The notes under the pieces were generated by a model, which worked only from the letters and a program-made list of their open reading frames with translations, was not told the DNA's origin and did not search any database. A stretch of DNA of 64,000 nt from Candidatus Zixiibacteriota bacterium (GTDB lineage Bacteria > Desulfobacterota > Binatia > UBA9968). Position numbers and translations under genes: made by a program. Shown here in pieces: positions 47,245 through 55,638 of the stretch (positions are counted from its first letter, which is position 1; every line of letters starts with the position of its first letter). The stretch is from the NCBI GenBank assembly GCA_035574315.1, contig DATLYW010000019.1, positions 1 to 64,000 of the forward strand, written 5' to 3'.

Positions 47245-48645
47245 ATGCAGGACCGTCTCCTCGAGTTCGCCGGAATCTTGCGCCGCAACGGGATTCGCGT
47301 CTCTCTGGCGGAGAACGTCGACGCGCTGAGCGCCCTGGAGCTCGTGGGCGTAGCCGACCCGGCGCTGTTTCGCGCGGCCCTGCGGGCCACCCTGGTGAAG
47401 CGCGCCGCGGATATGGAGTCCTTCGAAGAGCTTTTCGACGCGTTTTTCTACGGGCTGGGACACATTCTGCGCGACACGGACCGGCGGCTCATGGAAGCGT
47501 TGGGGCTGAGCCCGCGCGAGCTGCAGGAGGTGCTCGAGCGGCTTCAGCGGCTCATCCAGGAGTCCGGCGCGGAGCTTTCGGAGCTGGCGCGAGCGCTTCT
47601 CACCGGCGACGGTGCCGTGCTCGAGCGCCTGCTCCGCGAGGCCGTAGGCGAAGCCGCCGCCGAATCGCCGGAGGGGTTTCGCCTGGCGCCCTTCACCCGC
47701 ACAGCCGCTCTGCTGCAAACCGACCGCCTGCAGGATGAGATCGACCGGCTCAAGGCGCTGCTGCGGCGCGGCGGGGCCGGCGGCGACGGCGATCTGTTGA
47801 TCCGCTATCTCGATCAGCGGCTCAAGGACCTCTACCGCATGCTGCGCGAGGCCGTGCGGCAGGAGCAGCGCAAGCGCGGCCTCGACGCCGTCGATCGCGA
47901 CCGCCGGGTCTCGTTCGCGGAGAAGAGCTTCGCGTACTACACGGAGGAGGACATCCGGCGCATGAACGAAGCGGTCGCCCGCCTCGCCCGGCGCTTCAAA
48001 AACCGCCTCTCGGTCCGGCGCAAGCGCGCCGCCCGCGGGCGCTTCAACCTCAAGCGCACGCTGCGCCGCAGCCTGTGCTTCGGCGGGGTGCCGTTCGCCG
48101 TGGCGCTCGACCGGCGGCGGAAAACCAAGCCGCAGGTCTTCGTGCTCTGCGACGTTTCGGATTCCGTGTTGAACGCCTCCCGCTTCATGTTACAATTCGT
48201 CTATTCGGTGCAGGATCTGTACTCCAAAGTCCGCAGCTTCATCTTCGTAAGCGACATCGGCGAAGTCACGAAATTGTTCGAGGAGAACGACATCCACCGG
48301 GCGGTCGAGGCGGCCCTGCGCGGAGACGTGATCGACGTCTACTCGCACTCGAACTTCGGGCGCGCCTTCGAGCTGTTTTACCGGCGCTACTTCCCCGCGC
48401 TCGACGGGCGGACCACGGTCCTGATCATCGGCGACGGCCGCAACAACTACAACCGCCCCAACGACTGGGTTCTGCGGGAGATCCGGCGCAAGGCGAAGCA
48501 GCTCATCTGGTTGAACCCGGAGAGCCGGACGACGTGGGGCGTGGGGGACAGCGAGATGCCGCGCTATCAATCGCACTGCCACGTCGCCGAAGAATGCCGC
48601 AACCTCAACCAGCTCTCGAAGCTCGTCGACGCGATCGTTCCATGA
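47245..48645 (+). CDS. CoxE-like von Willebrand factor A protein
   Basis: 466-residue protein. The N-terminal two-thirds is helical and charged; a C-terminal VWA domain begins near residue 295 with the MIDAS motif DVSDS (FVLCDVSDSV), a later SHSNFGRAFELFY holding the Thr/Ser position and LIIGDGRNNY. This is the CoxE/DUF444-like partner of MoxR ATPases. The stop overlaps the miaB start by four bases. Its target enzyme is unknown. Confidence 0.92.
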   Translation: MQDRLLEFAGILRRNGIRVSLAENVDALSALELVGVADPALFRAALRATLVKRAADMESFEELFDAFFYGLGHILRDTDRRLMEALGLSPRELQEVLERLQRLIQESGAELSELARALLTGDGAVLERLLREAVGEAAAESPEGFRLAPFTRTAALLQTDRLQDEIDRLKALLRRGGAGGDGDLLIRYLDQRLKDLYRMLREAVRQEQRKRGLDAVDRDRRVSFAEKSFAYYTEEDIRRMNEAVARLARRFKNRLSVRRKRAARGRFNLKRTLRRSLCFGGVPFAVALDRRRKTKPQVFVLCDVSDSVLNASRFMLQFVYSVQDLYSKVRSFIFVSDIGEVTKLFEENDIHRAVEAALRGDVIDVYSHSNFGRAFELFYRRYFPALDGRTTVLIIGDGRNNYNRPNDWVLREIRRKAKQLIWLNPESRTTWGVGDSEMPRYQSHCHVAEECRNLNQLSKLVDAIVP

Positions 48646-50009
48646 AGAGGCTCTACGTCCAGACCTACGGCTGCCAGATGAACCAGTACGACTCCGAGCG
48701 GATCGTGCAGGTGATGCGCCGCGCCGGCTACGCGCCCACGGACCGCGCCGAAACCGCGGATCTGATCGTGCTCAACACCTGCAGCGTGCGCGACAAGGCC
48801 GAGCAAAAGGTCTACAGCGCGGTCGGCACCTGGCGGGAGCTCAAGGAGCAGAACCGCGATCTGATCATCGGCGTCGGGGGCTGCGTGGCGCAGCAGGAAG
48901 GCGAGCGGCTGCTCAAGCGCATGCCGCACCTCGACCTTGTCTTCGGCACGCACAACATCCACAAGCTGCCCGAGATGGTGCTCCGCGTCCGGACCGCCCG
49001 CGAGCGGCCGGTCGAGACCGCTTTCTACCGCGACCCCGACTACATGGAGGACCCCGAGGGCCGCACGCGGGTGGATGGACCTCAGGCGTTCGTCACCGTG
49101 ATGCAGGGCTGCAACAAGGTCTGCAGCTTCTGCGTGGTACCTCACACCCGCGGGCGCGAGGTGAGCCGCCCCAGCGACCGGATCGTCGCGGAGATTCGCG
49201 CGCTCGCCGCCCAGGGCGTCAAGGAGGTCGTGCTCCTGGGGCAGAACGTCAACTCCTACGGCAAGACGTCGCCGGGGGAGCTGAGCTTTGCCGGATTGCT
49301 CGCGCGGGTCAACGAGATCGACGGCCTCGCGCGCATCCGCTTCACGACCTCGCACCCGCAGGACCTTTCGGCGGAGCTGATCGAGGCGTACGCCGAGCTC
49401 GACAAGCTCTGCGAGCACCTGCACCTGCCGGTGCAGTCGGGGAACGACGCGGTCCTCCAGCGGATGCGCCGCGGTTACAGCCGCGCCGAGTACCTCGATC
49501 GGATCGCGCGCCTGCGCGACCGCTGTCCGGAAATCGCCCTCAGCACGGACATCATCGTGGGATTTCCCGGCGAGACCGAAGCGGAGTTCGAGGACACCCT
49601 AGAATTGCTGGATGAAGTGCAGTATGATGAGATCTTCTCGTTCATGTACTCGCCGCGACCCCAGACCGTCTCGGCGAGGCTCTACGAGGACGACGTGGCG
49701 GAGGAAATCAAGAAGGAACGGCTCCTGAAGGTGCAGAACCTGCAGCGCGAGATTTCCCTGCGGCGCAACCGCGAGCGGATCGGCGCCGTCGAGGAAGTGC
49801 TCGTCGAGGGGGAGTCCCGAAAGAAGAACGGACAGCTGACGGGCCGGGCACGCAGCAACCGGATCGTTAACTTCGACGGGCCGGAAGAGCTGACGGGGGC
49901 CCTGGTCGCCGTCCGCATCACGGGTGCAACCGCGAATTCGTTGCTGGGGGAGATGCAGGAAACAGAGCTTGTTTCGGATTTCAAGCCAGAAAGGGACGGG
50001 GCAAGATGA
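48642..50009 (+). CDS. miaB: tRNA-2-methylthio-N6-dimethylallyladenosine synthase MiaB
   Basis: 455-residue radical-SAM methylthiotransferase acting on A37 of tRNAs. The N-terminal cluster Cys are in YGCQMN, NTCSVRDKAEQK and GGCVAQQEG; the radical-SAM motif CNKVCSFC is near 156-163 followed by VVPHTRGRE; a C-terminal TRAM domain (about 385-450) binds tRNA. The start ATG overlaps the CoxE-like gene and the stop overlaps the DUF151 gene. Confidence 0.96.
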   Translation: MKRLYVQTYGCQMNQYDSERIVQVMRRAGYAPTDRAETADLIVLNTCSVRDKAEQKVYSAVGTWRELKEQNRDLIIGVGGCVAQQEGERLLKRMPHLDLVFGTHNIHKLPEMVLRVRTARERPVETAFYRDPDYMEDPEGRTRVDGPQAFVTVMQGCNKVCSFCVVPHTRGREVSRPSDRIVAEIRALAAQGVKEVVLLGQNVNSYGKTSPGELSFAGLLARVNEIDGLARIRFTTSHPQDLSAELIEAYAELDKLCEHLHLPVQSGNDAVLQRMRRGYSRAEYLDRIARLRDRCPEIALSTDIIVGFPGETEAEFEDTLELLDEVQYDEIFSFMYSPRPQTVSARLYEDDVAEEIKKERLLKVQNLQREISLRRNRERIGAVEEVLVEGESRKKNGQLTGRARSNRIVNFDGPEELTGALVAVRITGATANSLLGEMQETELVSDFKPERDGAR

Positions 50010-50530
50010 AACGCGAAGATTCAATCCAGATGTCGGTGGGTGGACTCACGCTCGACCCGGTCACCAAAACGCCGATCGTGATCTTGAAGGACTCCGAAAA
50101 CAAACTGAATCTTCCGATCTGGATCGGTTTGCTCGAAGCGACGGCGATGGCGACCGAGATCGAAGGCATCAAGATGGCCCGCCCGATGACGCATGATCTG
50201 TTGAAGACCATCCTCGGCGAGGTCGGTTGCAAGGTCGAGTCGGTCGAGATCACCGAGCTCAAGGAAAACACCTATTACGCGCTGGTCTACCTCGCGGTCG
50301 CGGGGCGGCAGCTCGTGATCGACTCCCGCCCGAGCGACGCCATCGCGCTGGCGCTTCGGACCAAGAGCCCGATCTATGTCGCCAAGGCCGTGCTCGAAGC
50401 CTCCAGCGTCCTGCAGCAGGGCGAGGAAGGCAAGGAAGAGACCGTCGAGAACGTCTCCAACGTCTCCAAGGAGAAGTGGGCTGAGATCCTGGAGAAGCTG
50501 AGCCCGGAGGACTTCAAGTACAAGATGTAG
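50006..50530 (+). CDS. DUF151 bifunctional nuclease-family protein
   Basis: 174-residue DUF151 protein: MSVGGLTLDPVTKTPIVIL..., LPIWIGLLEATAMATEIEG near 38-56, RPMTHDL near 63, and DSRPSDAIALALRTKSPIYVA near 110-130. A plant and a mycobacterial relative have been called bifunctional nucleases; the bacterial role is uncertain. A C-terminal extension rich in Glu and Val precedes EKLSPEDFKYKM. ATG overlaps the miaB stop (ATGA), a conserved pairing in deltaproteobacteria. Confidence 0.92.
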   Translation: MKREDSIQMSVGGLTLDPVTKTPIVILKDSENKLNLPIWIGLLEATAMATEIEGIKMARPMTHDLLKTILGEVGCKVESVEITELKENTYYALVYLAVAGRQLVIDSRPSDAIALALRTKSPIYVAKAVLEASSVLQQGEEGKEETVENVSNVSKEKWAEILEKLSPEDFKYKM

Positions 50531-50605
50531 CCCGGACCCGGGCCGTACCCGGATTCGCCGCTCCCGACGGCCTCGCGGAGCGTGTCCCGACTCCGATAAC
50601 GCTCC

Positions 50606-51301
50606 ATGCCGACCGCAAGCAAGAGAGTCAGCCGAAAGGAGCTGCGCGAACCCGACAAATTCCTGATTGTGACCGGCAAGGCGCTGGAGTTCGTCCGGCG
50701 CCGCAAGATCCCGATTGCGCTGGCGGTCGGGCTCCTCGTTCTGGCCGCCCTCGGCGGCCTCGCGTTCAACGCCTACAAGGATAGGCAGAATGCGCTTGCT
50801 GCACCCCATTTCGAGCGGGCGCTGGAGCGCTATCATGCCGGCAACTACAAAGAAGCCCTCTCCGCGCTCGAAAAGGTCAAGGACTTTCGCTGGTCGCGTT
50901 ACGCGGCCCTGGCGTACCTGTACGAGGCCAACACCTACGTCGCCACCGGCGAGCTCGACAAAGCCCTTACGGCCGCGCAGCGTTTTCTGGCTGCCGCTCC
51001 TGCGGACTCCCTTTACCGCCAGATCGCGCTGATCACGCTCGCGGACGTCGAAAGCCTCAAGGGAATGTCACGGGAAGCCGTCGGCCACTACGCCGAAGCC
51101 GAAAAGATCCCGGGTCCACTGCGGGAGCAGGCGCTGATCGGCAAGGCCCGGAATTATGCCCGTGCCGGCGACCCTAAAGCCGCAATCGCCGCCTACCGCC
51201 AGCTTTTGGGTGAGAACCCGCCCCCCGACATCTCCACCCGAATCGAGCTCGAGATCGCCCGCCTCGAAAGTCAGCCTGGCACGCCGCCACAAACGCCCTG
51301 A
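50606..51301 (+). CDS. Membrane-anchored tetratricopeptide protein (YfgM-like)
   Basis: 231 residues: a cytoplasmic N-terminus (VSRKELREPDKFLIVTGKALEFVRRRK), one transmembrane helix at about 37-55 (PIALAVGLLVLAALGGLAF), then TPR repeats (APHFERALERYHAGNYKEALSALEKV, YLYEANTYVATGELDKALTAAQRFL and ALIGKARNYARAGDPKAAIAAYRQLL). This is the layout of YfgM and related ancillary SecYEG chaperone-binding proteins. Last gene of the operon. Confidence 0.85.
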   Translation: MPTASKRVSRKELREPDKFLIVTGKALEFVRRRKIPIALAVGLLVLAALGGLAFNAYKDRQNALAAPHFERALERYHAGNYKEALSALEKVKDFRWSRYAALAYLYEANTYVATGELDKALTAAQRFLAAAPADSLYRQIALITLADVESLKGMSREAVGHYAEAEKIPGPLREQALIGKARNYARAGDPKAAIAAYRQLLGENPPPDISTRIELEIARLESQPGTPPQTP

Positions 51302-51334
51302 GCAGAACACCGGGTTAAGCAGAACACCGAGTTA
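51301..51334. repeat. Tandem 17-base repeat (two copies)
   Basis: AGCAGAACACCGGGTTA (51301-51317) followed directly by the same sequence with one G-to-A change (51318-51334). It begins at the end of the TPR gene and lies between two convergent operons. Function unknown. Confidence 0.6.
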
Positions 51335-51501
51335 AAACGATTGGGGATCGGGGTGCCGAAAAGGCGCCCTCCGGGCCCGGTAATTAGCGAAACAGGTAAA
51401 ACGTCCGATAAGATATATTATGTAAACTTTTAGATATGCCGTCCTCGCCGCCGTCGCCTCCTCGTTCCACCCCTCCTATCCTGGAAACTATCGCCGGGTT
51501 T
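51335..51501. other. Gap between convergent genes, with an AT-rich patch
   Basis: The stretch 51380-51440 is far richer in A and T than its surroundings (GATAAGATATATTATG among others). No gene, clear promoter or T-tailed hairpin was recognised. Confidence 0.5.
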
Positions 51502-52656
51502 TCAGAAATAACGCCAGAGCCACCACTTCTCGAAGCCGATCTTCGCCCAGTAGATCAGCCGCGACGGACCCCAGGTGCGGGGCTCCGTGACGCCGAAAGG
51601 CGGCCAGCCGGTCGGGTATACGGTGCGGTTTGCGGCGGCGCGACCCGCGCCGAACGCGAGCAGTCATATCGTGTGCAGCCAGAGATCGACGGGCCTCCCT
51701 TTACCCGTGATCTCGACCGCCAGGTTGTGAGCCAGGACGTCGGCCTCCTGGTGCGCCACGCCTCCGGCTTTCGAGGCCGGCATGTCGGCACAGTCGCCGA
51801 TCGCGTAGACGTTTTCCCACTTCGTGCGAAGCGTGTCGTAGTCGACCCGGATGCCGTTTTCCGTCTCGGCAAGCCCGCTGTCCAGCAGGACCTGCGCCGG
51901 CCGATGCGGCGGCACCATGACCAGCAGATCGTAAGGAAGACTGTAGCCGTAAAGGCCGTAGACGACCTTTTTCCGCGGGTCGATGGAGTGAACCACGAAC
52001 TCGTAATTCTGCTTGATGCCGCGGCGCTTGCTCTCCGCGTCCATCCACACGACGGGATCGTGCGCCTCGCCGGTGGGCTCGGGCTCGCGGGTGAAATACT
52101 CGATCTGCACACGCTCCCGGATGCCGCGCTGGCGGAAATACTCGTCGATCAGCCACTGCGTCTCGTACGGCGCCGGCGGGCAGCGGTACGGCCCGAGCGG
52201 GACGCCTACCACGATCCGCCCGCCGCGAAACGAGGCGAGGGCGTCTCGAAGCTTCAAGGCGCTCTCCATTTCCCAGGGATGGAGCGAGGCCTCCGCGAAG
52301 CCCGGCACCAGGTCGGGTCGAGTCTGCAGGCCGAGCGAGACGATAAGGTGGTCGTACCCCACTTTTTCGTTCTGGAGAACCACCTCCTGGCGCACGGGAT
52401 CGATCCCTACGATTTCCGAGCGGATCAGTTTGACGTTTCTCTTCCCGAGGTGCGAGAGGCTGCGACTGATGTCCGAGGGAGTCCGCCGGCCGATCATGAG
52501 GAACAGGAAGGCGGGCATGAAGATGTGCTCGGCCCGCCGGTCGATCAGCACGACATCGTGGTCCGCGCCGAGGAGCCGCCCGAGGCGCGTGGCTGCAACC
52601 ACGCCGCCGCAACCTCCGCCCAGGATGACGATTCTCTTTCGCCCGTTCAAAGCCAT
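51502..52656 (-). CDS. Sulfide:quinone oxidoreductase-like flavoprotein with selenocysteine at the catalytic Cys position
   Basis: 384 residues if the TGA at 51666-51664 is read as selenocysteine 331. FAD-binding RIVILGGGCGGVVAATRL is at 8-25, and VYAIGDCADMPASKAGG near 283-299 is the second FAD motif. The active-site Cys159 lies in PYRCPPAPYET. In SQR and flavocytochrome-c-type enzymes a second redox cysteine follows near the C-terminus, in a context HTxCFIETGxGKA; here it reads HTI-U-LLAFGAGRAA, so TGA replaces that cysteine. The frame then continues 53 residues to a typical membrane-associating end (SRLIYWAKIGFEKWWLWRYF). A short hairpin with a GGU loop starts right after the TGA. ATG 52656 start. 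Last gene of a minus-strand operon. Confidence 0.85.
51636..51652 (-). promoter_or_regulatory. SECIS-like hairpin in the SQR-like message
   Basis: On the minus strand CGGCGCG-GGT-CGCGCCG: a 7-bp stem with a GGU apical loop. The loop begins after 18 bases from the TGA, which is the spacing and loop start (GGU) that I recall for the E. coli fdhF SECIS element. Confidence 0.7.
51664..51666 (-). other. Predicted selenocysteine codon (TGA) in the SQR-like gene
   Basis: In-frame TGA at the place of the C-terminal redox cysteine of the family; protein-like sequence continues for 53 residues to the next stop. Confidence 0.82.
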
Positions 52657-52670
52657 CGAATCCGGGGGTA

Positions 52671-52868
52671 TCAGTCGTGCCGCTGACGCTCGAGCCGTTC
52701 CAGGCGCTGGCGGGAGCGGATTGCGAGCCCTTCGAGGTTTCGCAGCCGCTGCTCCCGCCACATGCGCTGCTCGTAGCGCCCGTCGCGCGTGAGCTCGCTC
52801 CCGAAACGCGAGGTCACGTGCAGGAACCACAACAACAGCCTGTCAGACAGATCCTTGACCCACTCCAT
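52671..52868 (-). CDS. 65-residue charged protein preceding the SQR-like gene
   Basis: Small protein from ATG 52868: an amphipathic N-terminal helix (WVKDLSDRLLLWFLHVTSRFG) followed by a long Arg/Glu-rich helix (RYEQRMWREQRLRNLEGLAI...ERLERQRHD) that could form a coiled coil. It ends 14 bases before the selenoprotein flavoenzyme and starts 54 bases after the DapA-like gene, so it is in the same transcript. It might tether or partner the flavoprotein at the membrane; no family recognised. Confidence 0.6.
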   Translation of the reverse strand: MEWVKDLSDRLLLWFLHVTSRFGSELTRDGRYEQRMWREQRLRNLEGLAIRSRQRLERLERQRHD

Positions 52869-52922
52869 CGCCTCGACACCGCCCTGCGGCGGCGCCCCGT
52901 GAAGCCTGTTTAAGGTGAAGCT

Positions 52923-53891
52923 TTAACGGAGGAAGGTATCTTCCTGCCGGAGCTTTTCGCTGGCTTCCAGCAATCCCTTCGGCGTCGGCCCCGCCTCGCC
53001 GATGAGGCCGACCTGCCGCAGAAACTGACCGATCTGCTCGTGGTCGCGCGGGCTCACGGGCGCATAGGGCCTTGCTGGATTCCCGATGTCCACCCCGAAA
53101 TGCTTCATCGCCGACTTCATTACGGGCGGCAGGCCGTAGGCCGCCCATTTTCCCGGAAACAGCGCGTAGCAGCGCGCCCAGAACCGCGCCGTTTCCAGAT
53201 CCCCCGCGCGGAAGGCACGCACGATCTGCGCCCCGATGCGCGTACCGGGCGGCGGCATCGTCGCCCCCGACCCGCCGAGCATCAACGTCACCAGAAGCGG
53301 CTGCATCGTCGTGAAATAGTGGCCGCGACCGGCGAGCTCGATTTGCTCGATCAGTCTCGAAATTTTGGTGATATCCCGCGAGCTTTCCTTGAAGTACCGG
53401 ATGTTGTCGATCTCGCTGATCTTCACGAACGCATCCTGTGGAGGATCGGCGCCCGGCCCGGGATTGTGATAGCAGGTGACCGGCAGCGGGCTCGCCGAGG
53501 CGACCTGCGTATAGAACTCCATCAGCTCCGCGATCGTCGGCTGCCCTCCCCACGGGCGCAGCGGCATCAGCACCTGAACGAGATCGCCCCCCACCTTCGC
53601 CGCATACTCGGCTAGCTCGATCACTTCCCGTGGCGAGGGGCTCGAGCAGCCCAGGATGACGGGCACGCGGCCGCCGATCATCTCGGTGGCGATGCGCAGC
53701 AACTCCTTGCGCTCCTCGCGCGAGAGCATCGTGTACTCGGCGGCCTCGACCGCGGCGACCGTGATCGCGTCACAGTCCGGGATGAGGAACTCGATCTCCC
53801 GCTCGAGCGCCTTGTAATCGACGCGATCGTCCTGGCCGAACGGCGTCAGGCAGGCGCCGATGATTCCTTTGATCGGTTTGGCGAGGGCCAT
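52923..53891 (-). CDS. DapA-family (dihydrodipicolinate synthase-like) aldolase
   Basis: 322-residue TIM-barrel Schiff-base aldolase/lyase. The N-terminus GIIGACLTPFGQDDRVDY, the catalytic Tyr141 in TCYHNP and the Schiff-base Lys168 in YFKESSRD are visible. True DapA is about 290 residues with a GTTGE motif; here that region reads AVEAAEYTMLS, so this is one of the many DapA paralogues acting on other 2-oxo acids. It sits between a cyclase-family gene and a 65-residue protein on the minus strand. Confidence 0.9.
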   Translation of the reverse strand: MALAKPIKGIIGACLTPFGQDDRVDYKALEREIEFLIPDCDAITVAAVEAAEYTMLSREERKELLRIATEMIGGRVPVILGCSSPSPREVIELAEYAAKVGGDLVQVLMPLRPWGGQPTIAELMEFYTQVASASPLPVTCYHNPGPGADPPQDAFVKISEIDNIRYFKESSRDITKISRLIEQIELAGRGHYFTTMQPLLVTLMLGGSGATMPPPGTRIGAQIVRAFRAGDLETARFWARCYALFPGKWAAYGLPPVMKSAMKHFGVDIGNPARPYAPVSPRDHEQIGQFLRQVGLIGEAGPTPKGLLEASEKLRQEDTFLR

Positions 53892-53902
53892 CGCGCTCTA
53901 CC

Positions 53903-54559
53903 TCAATGCAGAATTTCCGCCACGATTCGGGCGTGCCCCGCGTCGCTGCCCTTGACCCTCAGAGGCAAGGCGAGGATCCGGGTCTTCTTGCCCAGAATGC
54001 TCCCCAGGTTGACCACGTTCTCCGCGATCAGGACGCCGTTTCCGAGCAGTGTCCGGTGCACCGGGAAATCGAACCCTTTGGGTCGGAGCGGCGTCGGCAG
54101 GTCGACGGTGATGCAGTCGATCCCGAGCATCTTGATCCCCTTCTTGACCATCCACTCCGCCGCGTCGACCGAAAGATACGGGTGCATGTTATACTCCGGG
54201 CTGTCGAACTTCTCGTCCCAGCCGGTGTGCAGCATCAGGATGTCGCCGCGGTTCACCGCCACCCCGGAGGCTTCCAGGTCCGCCGCCGTCACCTCCTCGC
54301 CCCCTTTCTTGTCGACGTGGATCACCGCGCCCGGACCGACGAACGCCTCGAGCGGAAGCTCCTCGATCGACTTGCCGTCCGGCACGATGTGAATCGGCGC
54401 GTCGACGTGCGTGCCCGCGTGGCAGGGCAAGGAGAGCTCGGTCACGTTCAGCGGGTGACCTTTCTCCAGGCTGAAGAATTTCTGCACGCGAACCTCCGGC
54501 AGAACCGGGATCTTCGGCATGCCGTCGTAGATCACGCGCGACAAATCGACCATCTCCAT
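53903..54559 (-). CDS. Cyclase-family metal-dependent hydrolase (kynurenine formamidase-like)
   Basis: 218-residue protein of the cyclase family (PF04199 type). The metal motif HAGTHVDAPIH is at 47-57 (His47, His51, Asp53, His57). Members hydrolyse formamides, lactones or cyclic amides; KynB formamidase is the best known. ATG 54559 is chosen because AAAGGAGA lies seven bases upstream. Twelve bases before the DapA-like gene and 13 bases after the haem-oxygenase-like gene. Substrate unknown. Confidence 0.9.
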   Translation of the reverse strand: MEMVDLSRVIYDGMPKIPVLPEVRVQKFFSLEKGHPLNVTELSLPCHAGTHVDAPIHIVPDGKSIEELPLEAFVGPGAVIHVDKKGGEEVTAADLEASGVAVNRGDILMLHTGWDEKFDSPEYNMHPYLSVDAAEWMVKKGIKMLGIDCITVDLPTPLRPKGFDFPVHRTLLGNGVLIAENVVNLGSILGKKTRILALPLRVKGSDAGHARIVAEILH

Positions 54560-54572
54560 CACGGTTCTCCTT

Positions 54573-55313
54573 TCAGCGGCCGTTGCGCCAGCGGGCGTAA
54601 AGCGGGTCCATGTCCACGAAAGCTCGCTTGATCCCGTCGAAGGCCAGCCAGAACTGGTCGAGCGTCTTTTGCACTGCGGCGCGAACGAGGTCCTGCTGGT
54701 AATCCGTGGTCGCGTAGCGCTCGACCGCCAGCGGCCCCACCTTCATGTGCTCCTCGTCGACCCCCATGTGCAGGGTCCAGTAGCGGATGTCTTCGGAATC
54801 ACGCTTGAAACCGTAATGCCGCGTAAGCCCGTTCACGATGCGCGCCATCCGTTCGCTGGCGGTGCCTTCGAGGCAAAAACCCTGGCTGGCGAAGAGCTCG
54901 AGCCAGCTCCGCTGGTACATCAGCAGCTCCCGCCAATCGAGAAACGCCTGGGTTTCGGGCGTCGGCTCGACCCGGTCCAGCTCCTCCTTGGTGTAACCGC
55001 ACGCCTCCGCGAACCGGATGAACAGCCCCTTGTGGCTGTCCGTACCGCTGATCTCCCCCGTTCCTTCCTCGACGACGTTCTCGATCCACATGCGCTCGAG
55101 GTCGGGATCGTCCGGACAGCGGCTGAGCATCGCGGCGATGGGCTTCGGGAATGGCTTCGGAAAGAAAAGATAGAACTGCCCGACAAATCCCTTGAGCTGC
55201 TCGCGCGTCAGCTCGCCGTTCTCGATCATTCCGATGATCGGGTGGTCTTTGGAGTGCTTGCTGCGCACCATCCCCCGAATCTCGGCAACGAAAGCCTGTG
55301 GTGACAGCGCCAT
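54573..55313 (-). CDS. Haem-oxygenase-like iron-containing redox enzyme (TenA/PqqC superfamily)
   Basis: 246-residue all-helical protein of the haem-oxygenase-like superfamily. HPIIGMIENGELTREQLKGFVGQFYLFF near the N-terminus and HMGVDEEHMKVG near 188-199 contain the Glu/His/Asp ligands expected for the diiron (HDO) or PqqC/TenA group. Members oxidise small molecules such as fatty acids or make cofactors. It starts the minus-strand operon that ends with the selenoprotein flavoenzyme. The GAGGGAA site sits a few bases upstream of ATG 55313. Confidence 0.85.
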   Translation of the reverse strand: MALSPQAFVAEIRGMVRSKHSKDHPIIGMIENGELTREQLKGFVGQFYLFFPKPFPKPIAAMLSRCPDDPDLERMWIENVVEEGTGEISGTDSHKGLFIRFAEACGYTKEELDRVEPTPETQAFLDWRELLMYQRSWLELFASQGFCLEGTASERMARIVNGLTRHYGFKRDSEDIRYWTLHMGVDEEHMKVGPLAVERYATTDYQQDLVRAAVQKTLDQFWLAFDGIKRAFVDMDPLYARWRNGR

Positions 55314-55638
55314 CAGAGTTCCCTCCGAGCGGACAGTCTTTTCTCCCGGCGGCCCGCGCCGCCCGTCAGCTTAACAAAGCGGCTCATTGCCAGGCAGGCA
55401 TCGACCGAAATGCATCCTGGACCTTCCACCCTCGGCGCGCGCGGGCGGCTCGACGTTCGAAGCGGAGAAGCTCGATAAAAACCGGAAACCCGGAACCGGT
55501 CCGGGCAACCTTGGTACGATGTCTGCGTCCCTTACGAGCTCACTGACCTCTAGGCCCATTCCTGCTAGCTATCAACAAGAGGGAAGATTTTCAACGCCTT
55601 GCGGCGCCGAGTCCGGGTACGCGAGGGGCGCAGCGGGA
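55314..55638. other. Non-coding stretch of about 325 bases
   Basis: No gene, clear promoter or terminator was recognised. A small hairpin CCCGGA-ACCGG-TCCGGG occurs at 55489-55505 without a T-run. It must hold the promoter of the minus-strand operon starting at 55313, but no convincing -35/-10 pair was found. Confidence 0.5.

Noticed and set aside
51664..51666. The TGA as a genuine stop giving a 330-residue flavoprotein
   Set aside because: The protein would lose its second redox residue and membrane tail, yet the 53 codons after the TGA still encode a family-like C-terminus, and a SECIS-like hairpin follows.
51436..52686. Plus-strand open frame opposite the SQR-like gene
   Set aside because: No ribosome site or family motif; it is the shadow of the flavoprotein and runs through its TGA region only because both strands are GC-rich.
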